The position numbers and the translations under genes are program-made. The notes beneath the pieces are model-generated. The model was not told the DNA's origin and ran no database searches. It saw only the letters and a program-made list of their open reading frames with translations. From positions 1-45,155 of the forward strand of contig NZ_JACMYK010000056.1 of the NCBI RefSeq assembly GCF_020889785.1: a stretch of DNA of 45,155 nt, written 5' to 3'. The DNA is from Bradyrhizobium acaciae (GTDB lineage Bacteria > Pseudomonadota > Alphaproteobacteria > Rhizobiales > Xanthobacteraceae). This document shows, one piece after another, positions 1 to 6,457 of the stretch (position 1 is the stretch's first letter; each line of letters begins with the position of its first letter).

Positions 1-63
1 GGCGCTGCGGCTCCGGCCGCGGGTGCCAAGGCTCCCGCCGGCGGTGGCGACAAGAAGAAGTAA
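1..63 (+). CDS. rplY: 50S ribosomal protein L25/Ctc, C-terminal end (partial)
   Basis: Only the last 20 codons and the TAA stop are inside the window. The visible tail is low-complexity, rich in Ala, Gly and Pro, and ends in Asp-Lys-Lys-Lys. This is the usual look of the C-terminal extension of the long (Ctc-type) L25 proteins of alphaproteobacteria, which bind 5S rRNA in the large ribosomal subunit. The identification rests mainly on position: rplY lies directly upstream of pth and ychF in many Rhizobiales. The tail alone would not identify the family, so confidence is moderate. Confidence 0.6.
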   Translation, partial: GAAAPAAGAKAPAGGGDKKK

Positions 64-72
64 TCGATCAGG

Positions 73-102
73 TCGGCGCGCGATCCTCTGATGGCGCGCC
101 GA
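73..102. other. Perfect 9-bp hairpin between rplY and pth
   Basis: TCGGCGCGC (73-81) pairs perfectly with GCGCGCCGA (94-102) around a 12-nt loop. No T-tract follows, so it is not a standard intrinsic terminator. It ends 16 nt before the pth start codon. It could be a processing or translation-modulating structure between two co-transcribed genes. Confidence 0.4.
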
Positions 103-118
103 TTCGGGATGCCGCGCC

Positions 119-733
119 ATGCGCCTTTTTGTCGGTCTCGGTAATCCCGGCGCGAAATACGCCAGCAACCGGCACAATATCGGTTTTCTGGCGGTCGACG
201 AGATTGCACGGCGTCATGGTTTCGCACCATGGCGCCGTCGCTTTCAGGGCGAGACCTCCGAAGGCGTCGTCGATCGTGAGAAGGTCGTTCTGCTCAAGCC
301 GACCACCTTCATGAACGAGTCCGGGCGCGCGGTGCAGGAGGCGGCGAACTTCTTCAAGCTCGCGCCCGCCGACATCACCGTGTTCCAGGACGAACTCGAG
401 CTGCCGCCCGCCAAGGTGCGGGTCAAGGTCGGCGGCGGCATCGCCGGCCATAACGGGCTGCGCTCGATCTCCGCGCATATCGGCAACGAATATCGGCGGG
501 TGCGGCTCGGGATCGGTCATCCCGGCGTCAAGGAGCTCGTGCACAGCCACGTGCTGTCGGACTTCGCCAAGAGCGACCGGGCGTGGGTGGAGGCCTTGTG
601 CCAGGCCGTCGCCGACAATGCCGGCCTGCTGGCTGCGGGGCACGACGCGTCGTTCGCCAACAAGGTGCATCTGACGATGCAGGCCAAGGGATTTTTCGAC
701 AAGGGTGAGAACGGCGGCGAGAAGTCGGCCTGA
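119..733 (+). CDS. pth: Peptidyl-tRNA hydrolase
   Basis: Pth releases tRNA from peptidyl-tRNAs that have dropped off ribosomes, and is essential in most bacteria. The 204-residue protein begins with the family signature VGLGNPG (residues 5-11). It then shows NRHNIGF, whose His19 matches the catalytic His20 of the E. coli enzyme, and the internal segments LLKPTTFMNESG and FQDELELP, which hold further conserved active-site residues. GGGIAGHNGLRS is also typical. The C-terminal tail is short and charged, as is usual in rhizobia. The ATG at 119 gives the expected N-terminus; the ribosome binding site is weak. It lies 55 nt after rplY and 59 nt before ychF, consistent with a translation-related operon. 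Confidence 0.97.
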   Translation: MRLFVGLGNPGAKYASNRHNIGFLAVDEIARRHGFAPWRRRFQGETSEGVVDREKVVLLKPTTFMNESGRAVQEAANFFKLAPADITVFQDELELPPAKVRVKVGGGIAGHNGLRSISAHIGNEYRRVRLGIGHPGVKELVHSHVLSDFAKSDRAWVEALCQAVADNAGLLAAGHDASFANKVHLTMQAKGFFDKGENGGEKSA

Positions 734-792
734 TCCCCTTGTGGTCGCGTCCGGCACGAGGCCGGGCATGACCAAACTGGACAGAGGAAGAC

Positions 793-1890
793 ATGGGATT
801 CAAATGCGGGATCGTCGGGCTGCCCAACGTCGGCAAGTCGACGCTGTTCAATGCGCTGACCGAGACGGCGGCCGCCCAGGCGGCGAACTATCCGTTCTGC
901 ACCATCGAGCCGAATGTCGGCGAGGTGGCAGTACCCGATCCGAGGCTGGAGAAGCTCGCGGCGGTCGCGAAATCCGCGCAGATCATTCCGACCCGGCTGA
1001 CCTTCGTCGACATCGCGGGCCTGGTGCGCGGCGCGTCGCAGGGCGAAGGCCTCGGCAACCAGTTCCTTGCCAACATCCGCGAGGTCGACGCCATCGCCCA
1101 TGTGGTGCGCTGCTTCGAGGATTCCGACATCACCCATGTCGAAGGCAAGATCGCGCCGCTCGCCGACATCGAGACGATCGAGACCGAGCTGATGCTGTCC
1201 GATCTCGACAGCCTCGAGAAGCGCGTCGACAATCTCACCAAGAAGGCCAAGGGCAACGACAAGGAAGCCAAGGAGCAGCTCGAGCTCGTCAACCGTGCGC
1301 TTGCCTTGCTGCGTGACGGCAAGCCGGCCCGCGGGATGGAGCGCAAGCCGGAGGAGGAGCGTGCGTTCCGCATGCTCGGGCTCCTGACCTCGAAGCCCGT
1401 GCTCTATGTCTGCAACGTCGAGGAAGGCTCGGCCAGGGACGGCAACAATTTCTCCAAGGCGGTGTTCGAACGCGCCAAGGAAGAGGGCGCGGTCGCGGTC
1501 GTGATCTCCGCCAAGATCGAATCCGAGATCGCGACGCTGTCGCGCGAGGAGCGTGTCGATTTCCTGGAGACGCTGGGGCTTGAAGAGGCCGGGCTCGACC
1601 GGCTGATCCGCGCCGGCTACCAGCTGCTCGACCTCATCACCTATTTCACCGTCGGCCCGAAGGAAGCCCGCGCCTGGACCATCGACCGCGGCACCAAGGC
1701 GCCCGCCGCCGCCGGTGTGATCCATACCGATTTCGAGAAGGGCTTCATCCGCGCCGAGACCATCGCGTATGAGGACTATGTCACCGGCAACGGCGAAGCC
1801 GGCGCGCGCGATGCCGGCAAGCTGCGGCTTGAAGGCAAGGATTACGTCGTCGCGGACGGCGACGTGATGCATTTCAGGTTCAATAATTGA
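793..1890 (+). CDS. ychF: Redox-regulated ATPase/GTPase YchF (Obg family)
   Basis: A 365-residue P-loop NTPase of the TRAFAC/Obg class that associates with ribosomes and is linked to the oxidative stress response. The Walker A motif GLPNVGKS is at residues 8-15. Switch II is in the DIAGLVRGAS segment. The usual NKxD specificity motif is replaced by CNVEE, the known reason YchF prefers ATP over GTP. The C-terminal TGS domain ends with the typical run of conserved residues (EGKDYVVADGDVMHFRFN). Length is normal for the family. The ATG follows AGAGGAAGAC, a good ribosome binding site. The gene closes the rplY-pth-ychF block and is followed by a strong hairpin. Confidence 0.97.
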   Translation: MGFKCGIVGLPNVGKSTLFNALTETAAAQAANYPFCTIEPNVGEVAVPDPRLEKLAAVAKSAQIIPTRLTFVDIAGLVRGASQGEGLGNQFLANIREVDAIAHVVRCFEDSDITHVEGKIAPLADIETIETELMLSDLDSLEKRVDNLTKKAKGNDKEAKEQLELVNRALALLRDGKPARGMERKPEEERAFRMLGLLTSKPVLYVCNVEEGSARDGNNFSKAVFERAKEEGAVAVVISAKIESEIATLSREERVDFLETLGLEEAGLDRLIRAGYQLLDLITYFTVGPKEARAWTIDRGTKAPAAAGVIHTDFEKGFIRAETIAYEDYVTGNGEAGARDAGKLRLEGKDYVVADGDVMHFRFNN

Positions 1891-1900
1891 TCGTACTGTT

Positions 1901-1921
1901 CGGCCGCGCATAGCGCGGCCG
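1901..1921. terminator. Hairpin after ychF, possible terminator
   Basis: CGGCCGCGC (1901-1909) and GCGCGGCCG (1913-1921) form a perfect 9-bp stem with a 3-nt loop, 10 nt after the ychF stop codon. There is no T-tract, so it may act as a 3' end stabiliser or as a Rho-linked pause instead of a classical intrinsic terminator. Confidence 0.4.
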
Positions 1922-1928
1922 CGAATTA

Positions 1929-2099
1929 GACGCCGCTCTCTCCACGTCGTCCCGGGCAAGCGAAGCGCGACTCGGGACCCATAACCACAGGGTGCAGTTG
2001 CTGCGCGGCCCTGTGGCCCCAGCTCGTTCCATCCCAACGTTCTGTGGCTATGGGTGCCTGCTTTCGCAGGGACGACACCGAGTATGCGACGCCGCTCTC
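1929..2099. repeat. Palindromic intergenic element flanked by 12-bp direct repeats
   Basis: The element starts with CGTCGTCCCGGGC near 1945 and ends with AGGGACGAC near 2077. Internal complementary blocks (GGACCCATAACCACAGGG against CCTGTGG and TGTGGCTATGGGT) let it fold into a long branched stem. It is non-coding and resembles the palindromic repeats scattered through Bradyrhizobium genomes. The exact 12-mer GACGCCGCTCTC flanks it on both sides (1929-1940 and 2088-2099), as a target-site duplication or recombination scar would. The csoR stop codon is only 18 nt further on. Confidence 0.6.
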
Positions 2100-2116
2100 G
2101 CTTCCGTTGGAAGCAA

Positions 2117-2392
2117 TTAGCGATCCGCCCGCCCGATCACATCCATCAGCTCGGCGATCTTGCGCCGCTGGTCGGCCTTGTCGCCGGACGAGATCGCATG
2201 CTCGACGCAATGAGCCACATGATCGCGCAGGACCTCCTCCTCGACGCGGCGGAGCGCCGCGCGCGCGGCCGCGATCTGCGTCACCACGTCGATGCAATAG
2301 CGGTCTTCCTCGACCATGGTGCCCAACCCGCGGATCTGGCCCTCGATCCGTTTGAGGCGTTTTAAACAGGATGTCTTGACCTCGTCTCTCAT
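2117..2392 (-). CDS. csoR: CsoR-family copper-sensing repressor
   Basis: A small all-helical metal-sensing repressor of the CsoR/RcnR/FrmR family (DUF156), predicted to release DNA when it binds Cu(I). It begins MRDEVKTSCLKRLKRIEGQI, with the typical family N-terminus. Counted from the alternative ATG at 2401, the metal ligands are Cys36, His61 and Cys65, exactly the positions of the Cu(I) ligands in Mycobacterium tuberculosis CsoR. This favours copper over nickel or formaldehyde sensing. I prefer the ATG at 2392 (91 residues) because the first ATG lies inside the predicted -10 box. The gene diverges from copA, and a shared palindrome lies between them. There is nothing unusual in length. Confidence 0.9.
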   Translation of the reverse strand: MRDEVKTSCLKRLKRIEGQIRGLGTMVEEDRYCIDVVTQIAAARAALRRVEEEVLRDHVAHCVEHAISSGDKADQRRKIAELMDVIGRADR

Positions 2393-2427
2393 AGGTCTCA
2401 TATACCCCCATAGGGTATGCAAATCAA
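2376..2427. promoter_or_regulatory. Overlapping csoR/copA promoters with CsoR operator
   Basis: The near-palindrome ATACCCCCATAGGGTAT (2402-2418) has arms ATACCC and GGGTAT and matches the GC-tract-in-AT-frame type of CsoR operators. On the minus strand TTGATT (2422-2427) and TATATG (2399-2404) are separated by 17 nt, giving a csoR promoter whose spacer is the palindrome; its predicted start point falls on the ATG at 2392. On the plus strand TTGACC (2376-2381) with CATATA at 17-nt spacing (2399-2404) is a weaker copA promoter. One bound repressor would block both. Operator and spacing are seen directly; the function is inferred. Confidence 0.65.
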
Positions 2428-2457
2428 GAGGCCGGAATACCGGCCGGGAAGAGTTTC

Positions 2458-4851
2458 GTGGCACAGGCAAAGCACGACCATTCGCACGCGGATCATCACC
2501 ATCATGGCGCGGCCGCGCATTTCTGCTGCGGCGGCAAGCATGATCACGAGACGACGCCGGCGGAAGCAGCGTTCGCCATCGATCCGGTCTGCGGCATGAA
2601 GGTCAATCCGGTGACCGCCAAGCATCGCTTCAGCTACAAGGGCGGGGAGTACCTGTTCTGCAGCGGCCGTTGCCGCGAGCGCTTCGAGGCCGAGCCGGAC
2701 AAGTACCTCAAGCCGCGCGAGCCGGAGCCGCCGGCGCCTGCGGGCACGATCTACACCTGCCCGATGCACCCCGAGGTGCGCCAGGTCGGCCCCGGCAGCT
2801 GCCCGATCTGCGGCATGGCGCTGGAGCCCGAGCAGGTCTCGCTCGACGATGGACCCGATCCTGAACTGGTCGACATGACGCGGCGATTCTGGATCGGGGT
2901 TGCGCTGACCTTGCCGGTGTTCGTGCTCGAGATGGGCAGTCATCTCGGGCTGATGCAGCTGGTGCCGATGGGCTGGTCGAACTGGATCTCGTTCGTGCTG
3001 GCGACGCCGGTCGTGCTGTGGGCCGGCGCGCCGTTCTTCGTGCGCGGCGGGCAGTCGCTCGTCACCCGCAATCTCAACATGTTCACGCTGATCGCGATGG
3101 GCACCGGCGTTGCCTATGTCTACAGCGTGGTTGCGACCTTGGCGCCGCAGCTGTTCCCGTCGGCATTCCGCGACATGCATGGCGCCGTCGCGGTGTATTT
3201 CGAGGCGGCCGCCGTGATCACGGTGCTGGTGCTGCTCGGCCAGGTGCTGGAACTGCGTGCCCGCGCACAGACCTCGGGCGCGATCCGCGCGCTGCTCGGG
3301 CTTGCGCCCAAGACCGCGCGGCGCATCACCGAACATGGCGACGAGGATATCGACATCGACGCGATCAAGGTCGGCGATCGGCTGCGCGTGCGCCCCGGCG
3401 AGAAGGTTCCGGTCGACGGCGTCGTCATCGAGGGCAGCGCCGTCATCGATGAATCCATGGTCACGGGAGAATCGATGCCGGTCACGAAGGCCGAGGGCGC
3501 GAACGTGATCGGCGGTACCGTCAATCAAAGCGGCGGCCTCGTGATGCGCGCCGAGAAGGTCGGCCGCGACACCATGCTGTCGCGCATCGTCGACATGGTG
3601 GCGAAGGCGCAGCGCTCGCGCGCGCCGATCCAGCGGCTCGCCGATCGCGTCGCCGGCTGGTTCGTGCCGGCGGTGATCGCCGCCGCCGTGCTCGCCTTCA
3701 TCGCCTGGTCGGTGTTCGGCCCCGAGCCGCGCCTGACCTTTGCATTGGTCGCCGCCGTCACCGTGCTGATCATTGCCTGCCCCTGCGCGCTCGGGCTGGC
3801 CACACCGATGTCGATCATGGTCGGTGTCGGCCGCGGCGCACATTCCGGCATCCTGATCCGCGACGCGCAGGCGCTGGAGCGGATGGAGGCGATCGACACG
3901 CTTGTCATCGACAAGACCGGTACGCTCACTGTGGGCAAGCCGAAGGTCGTGCGCATCATCGCTGCCGAAGGCGTCGACGAGAGCGATCTGCTGCGCCTTG
4001 CCGCCGGCGTGGAGCAGGGCAGCGAGCATCCGCTGGCGCAGGCGATCATCGCAGCTGCGAAGGAGCGCAAGCTCGCATCTTCCGCCGTCAGCAACTTTGC
4101 CTCGCCATCGGGCAAGGGCGCGACCGGCATGGTCGACGGCAAGCAGGTTGCGCTCGGCAACGCGCTGCTGATGATTGAGTTGAAGATTGCCACATCGGAG
4201 CTGGATCAGGCCGCCGAGGCTGCGCGGCGCGACGGTGCGACGGCGATCTACGTCGGCGTCGATAGCCGTGTCGCCGGCGTGATCGCGATCGCCGATCCGG
4301 TCAAGCCGTCTGCGGCCAGCGCGCTGCAGGCGCTGCGCGCCGAAGGCCTGCGCATCGTGATGCTGACCGGCGACAATGAGACCACCGCGCGCGCGGTGGC
4401 GAAGACGCTTGACATCGACGAGGTCGAGGCCGGCGTGCTGCCGGAGCGCAAGAGCGAGGTCGTGCAACGGCTGCGCGGCGAGGGCCGTACCGTCGCGATG
4501 GCCGGCGACGGCGTCAACGATGCGCCGGCGCTTGCCGCGGCCGATGTCGGCATTGCGATGGGCGGCGGCACCGACGTTGCGATCGAGAGCGCCGGGATCA
4601 CGCTGCTCACCGGCGACCTGATGGGCCTGGTCCGCGCGCGGCGATTGTCGGTCGCGACCATGCGCAACATCCGCCAGAACCTGGCGTTCGCGTTCGTCTA
4701 CAATGCAGCCGGCGTGCCGATCGCGGCCGGCGTGCTGTATCCGCTGTTCGGCATCCTGCTGTCGCCGATGGTCGGCGCGGCTGCGATGGCGCTGTCCTCG
4801 GTCAGCGTGATCGGCAACGCGCTGCGGCTGTCGAGGGTGAAGCTCGACTGA
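2458..4851 (+). CDS. copA: Copper-translocating P1B-type ATPase with N-terminal YHS and heavy-metal-binding domains
   Basis: Inner-membrane pump that exports Cu(I) from the cytoplasm at the cost of ATP. The 797-residue protein starts with GTG. It opens with a His-rich stretch (residues 6-16), a YHS-type domain with DPVCGM (about 41-85) and a short heavy-metal-binding domain with YTCPMHPE and CPICGM (about 99-125), in place of the classical CxxC HMA domain. Downstream are the CPC metal-transport motif (441-443), the phosphorylation site DKTGTLT (Asp485), HP in the nucleotide domain, and the hinge GDGVNDAP (from 683). About eight membrane helices are expected. The gene diverges from csoR and shares its operator, so copper induction is very likely. 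Silver transport cannot be excluded. Confidence 0.95.
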   Translation: MAQAKHDHSHADHHHHGAAAHFCCGGKHDHETTPAEAAFAIDPVCGMKVNPVTAKHRFSYKGGEYLFCSGRCRERFEAEPDKYLKPREPEPPAPAGTIYTCPMHPEVRQVGPGSCPICGMALEPEQVSLDDGPDPELVDMTRRFWIGVALTLPVFVLEMGSHLGLMQLVPMGWSNWISFVLATPVVLWAGAPFFVRGGQSLVTRNLNMFTLIAMGTGVAYVYSVVATLAPQLFPSAFRDMHGAVAVYFEAAAVITVLVLLGQVLELRARAQTSGAIRALLGLAPKTARRITEHGDEDIDIDAIKVGDRLRVRPGEKVPVDGVVIEGSAVIDESMVTGESMPVTKAEGANVIGGTVNQSGGLVMRAEKVGRDTMLSRIVDMVAKAQRSRAPIQRLADRVAGWFVPAVIAAAVLAFIAWSVFGPEPRLTFALVAAVTVLIIACPCALGLATPMSIMVGVGRGAHSGILIRDAQALERMEAIDTLVIDKTGTLTVGKPKVVRIIAAEGVDESDLLRLAAGVEQGSEHPLAQAIIAAAKERKLASSAVSNFASPSGKGATGMVDGKQVALGNALLMIELKIATSELDQAAEAARRDGATAIYVGVDSRVAGVIAIADPVKPSAASALQALRAEGLRIVMLTGDNETTARAVAKTLDIDEVEAGVLPERKSEVVQRLRGEGRTVAMAGDGVNDAPALAAADVGIAMGGGTDVAIESAGITLLTGDLMGLVRARRLSVATMRNIRQNLAFAFVYNAAGVPIAAGVLYPLFGILLSPMVGAAAMALSSVSVIGNALRLSRVKLD

Positions 4852-4859
4852 GCTTCTTA

Positions 4860-5003
4860 CCTCGCCCCGCGTGCGAAGAGAGGTCGGATCGCATGGAGCG
4901 AAGCGAAATGCGATCCGGGTGAGGGGACCAAGGGTCTATCTCTCACCATGATTGCGGAAGCAGCCCCTCACCCCGACCCTCTCCCCGTAAGAACGGGGCG
5001 AGG
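4860..5003. repeat. Palindromic intergenic repeat (CCTCGCCCCG type)
   Basis: CCTCGCCCCG (4860-4869) and CGGGGCGAGG (4994-5003) are perfect reverse complements enclosing inner partly paired blocks such as GGATCGCA and TGCGATCC. It fills the space between the convergent copA and dapA-like genes. A shorter relative, with CCCCGC and GCGGGGCGAGG, lies near 38120-38145. It may also serve as a bidirectional 3' end for both genes. Confidence 0.6.
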
Positions 5004-5014
5004 GAGAATAGGTG

Positions 5015-5929
5015 TCACGCCGGCAGCAACAGCTGCGCGCGCCGCTCCATCTCGGCATCGAGCCAGGTTGCGAGATCCTCGCTCACCTCGACCATCGGCA
5101 GCCGCACCTCGGGGCTGTCGATCAGCCCCTGTCGCCACAGCCAGTGCTTGGCAGGCGCCGGGCTCGGTTCGGCGAACAGCAGCCGGGTCAGGCCGACGAC
5201 GCTCTGCCAGGCGGCCAGCGCCGCGTCGCGCTTGCCTTGCCGCAGCAGCATGCGGATCGAAGCGAACGTCTCTGTCTCCAGATGCGCGGACAGCAGGATC
5301 GCGCCGTCGGCGCCGTCCGAGAGTGCATCGAAGGTCTGCGCATCCTCACCCGTCAGCACGCGGAAGCCTTCCGGCCGGCGGTTGAGGAAGTCGATCGACT
5401 GGGCGCGGTCGGCGCTGCAATCCTTCATGCCTGCGATGTTCGGATGTTCCGCGAGCGCCAGCAGCGTCTCGTTGGTCAGGTTCACCGCCGTGCGATAGGG
5501 AATGTTGTAGAGCACGATCGGCCACGACGCGTGATCGGCCAGTGCGTTGAAGTGCTGCACGAGGCCGCGCTGCGAGGGTCTGGTGTAATAAGGGCTTGCG
5601 ATCAGATAGCCGTTGATCGGCCAGTCGGCCGTGTCGTCCAGCGCTTCCTTCATCCGGGCGGTCGAAGCGCCGGAGAGCCCGAGACAGACCGGCAGATGGC
5701 GGGAGTTGGCACTGAGCTCGTCGAGCACGACGCTGACCAGCCCCTCCAGCTCATCGGTGCTCAGCGCCATGCCTTCACCGGAGGTTGCACCGAGGATGAA
5801 CCCGTCGACAGGACCGCTGGAATAGTGCCGCACGAGGCGGCGCAGCGATGTGGCATCGAGCTCGCCGCCGCGGAACGGCGTGATCAGGGGCAGCCAGAGG
5901 CCCTGCAATTGCTGGTGTAGGTCGGTCAT
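5015..5929 (-). CDS. Dihydrodipicolinate synthase (DapA) family protein
   Basis: A 304-residue TIM-barrel aldolase/lyase of the DapA/N-acetylneuraminate lyase family. DapA condenses pyruvate with aspartate semialdehyde in the first committed step of lysine and diaminopimelate synthesis. Schiff-base Lys169 (GMKDCSAD), Tyr141 (YNIPYRT) and Arg146, the last being the residue that binds the aspartate-semialdehyde carboxylate in true DapA, are all present. The GTTGE loop appears as GATSGEG, one residue longer than usual. Start: AGGAGA 6-7 nt before ATG. Upstream lies a leader with a short peptide containing Lys-Lys and a terminator, which would fit lysine control. Rhizobia usually have several paralogues, with the main dapA near smpB, so the exact substrate is uncertain. 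Confidence 0.85.
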   Translation of the reverse strand: MTDLHQQLQGLWLPLITPFRGGELDATSLRRLVRHYSSGPVDGFILGATSGEGMALSTDELEGLVSVVLDELSANSRHLPVCLGLSGASTARMKEALDDTADWPINGYLIASPYYTRPSQRGLVQHFNALADHASWPIVLYNIPYRTAVNLTNETLLALAEHPNIAGMKDCSADRAQSIDFLNRRPEGFRVLTGEDAQTFDALSDGADGAILLSAHLETETFASIRMLLRQGKRDAALAAWQSVVGLTRLLFAEPSPAPAKHWLWRQGLIDSPEVRLPMVEVSEDLATWLDAEMERRAQLLLPA

Positions 5930-5970
5930 GTTCCATCTCCTGGGAAGGCAAAGCCGGAGACGGGACCAAC

Positions 5971-5998
5971 AAAAAACCCCGTCCAGGCGGCGGGGTTT
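5971..5998 (-). terminator. Intrinsic terminator in the leader of the dapA-like gene
   Basis: On the minus strand an 8-bp stem, AAACCCCG (5998-5991) with CGGGGTTT (5981-5974) and a 9-nt loop, is followed by a T6 tract (to 5971). It ends 41 nt before the dapA-like ATG. That leaves no room for a normal promoter between it and the gene, so transcripts from upstream must read through. This is the arrangement of an attenuator. Confidence 0.75.
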
Positions 5999-6026
5999 CG
6001 GGATCGGTTTGAATGCGAAGGTGATC

Positions 6027-6101
6027 TTATCGCGCGCGATCTCGTGTCCCCGGGAGGGGAGCTTTTTTCGACGAGAGAGCGGCGCACGAAGTCGTGATCA
6101 T
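6027..6101 (-). CDS. Candidate 24-residue leader peptide upstream of the dapA-like gene
   Basis: A short reading frame starts MITTSCAALSSKK and ends with TAA, 28 nt before the terminator stem. Residues 12-13 are two consecutive Lys codons, both AAA (6063-6068), the rarer Lys codon in such GC-rich DNA. Immediately downstream the RNA can form a small hairpin (CCCC 6059-6056 with GGGG 6051-6048). The GGGG arm together with the preceding C (6052-6048) can alternatively pair with CCCCG of the terminator. A ribosome stalled at the Lys codons would cover the first arm and favour the alternative pairing. The antiterminator is only 5 bp, and there are only two Lys codons, so this is an inference from arrangement, not a proven leader. 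Confidence 0.45.
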   Translation of the reverse strand: MITTSCAALSSKKAPLPGTRDRAR

Positions 6102-6107
6102 GGGCGA

Positions 6108-6136
6108 ATGATGCTGCGCTGCGAGGTTGTTGTCAA
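6108..6136 (-). promoter_or_regulatory. Sigma-70-type promoter for the dapA-like leader
   Basis: On the minus strand a perfect TTGACA (6136-6131) is followed after 17 nt by CATCAT (6113-6108), four of six matches to the -10 consensus. The predicted start point falls on or next to the ATG of the leader peptide at 6101, so that peptide would be translated from a leaderless RNA, as known for rhizobial trpL. Confidence 0.5.
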
Positions 6137-6202
6137 TGCACATGCTGACCGGGGCGTGCGGCACGTTTTTGCATGACATGGGGGTGAAAAGACATGCGGA
6201 TG

Positions 6203-6233
6203 AAAAAAAGCCGGGCTCGAGTGAGCCCGGCTT
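6203..6233 (-). terminator. Strong intrinsic terminator of a minus-strand transcript
   Basis: AAGCCGGGCTC and GAGCCCGGCTT form an 11-bp stem with a 4-nt loop (6208-6233), followed on the minus strand by T7 (6209-6203). It lies about 225 nt after the lysR stop codon and about 70 nt before the promoter of the dapA-like leader. It ends either a long lysR 3' UTR or a separate small RNA. Confidence 0.85.
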
Positions 6234-6279
6234 AAGGTATTGGCCACGTGAGGCCGACACAATCACCTTCCAAGAGGGA

Positions 6280-6339
6280 TTACTGAACTTCCGCGCCACT
6301 GGAGGAGGGGGACATATGCGCGACGCGACCGCTCAGCAT
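6280..6339 (-). CDS. Possible 19-residue small protein in a structured region after lysR
   Basis: The frame reads MLSGRVAHMSPSSSGAEVQ and stops with TAA, 47 nt before the strong terminator. The same frame is open for a further twelve codons upstream of this ATG. AGGA lies 13 nt before the ATG, a poor distance. Just upstream the RNA can fold a stem with GCATG/CATGC arms (6387-6401), closed further out by GGTC/GACC. I do not recognise the peptide. The stretch 6203-6457 may instead be a non-coding RNA or a lysR 3' UTR. Confidence 0.25.
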   Translation of the reverse strand: MLSGRVAHMSPSSSGAEVQ

Positions 6340-6457
6340 GTAAGCACTATGATCCTCATCGATGGCATGCAGCAACTATCCAGGTCGCATGTCAGTCATG
6401 CGGAGACCGGGGGCAGCACCGATATCCCTATAAACGCGCCCCATAAGGCCCGCTTAA

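Noticed and set aside
517..2037. 506-codon frame opposite pth/ychF
   Set aside because: Runs through two real genes and a palindromic repeat; no recognisable domain.
2398..4467. 689-codon open frame opposite copA
   Set aside because: Antisense shadow with skewed His/Arg/Asp composition; copA has all P-type ATPase motifs.
6047..6068. Plus-strand terminator TCCCC-GGGA-GGGGA followed by GCTTTTTT
   Set aside because: No plus-strand gene ends here. The same bases are better explained as the Lys codons and small hairpin of the minus-strand leader, although this alternative is not fully excluded.
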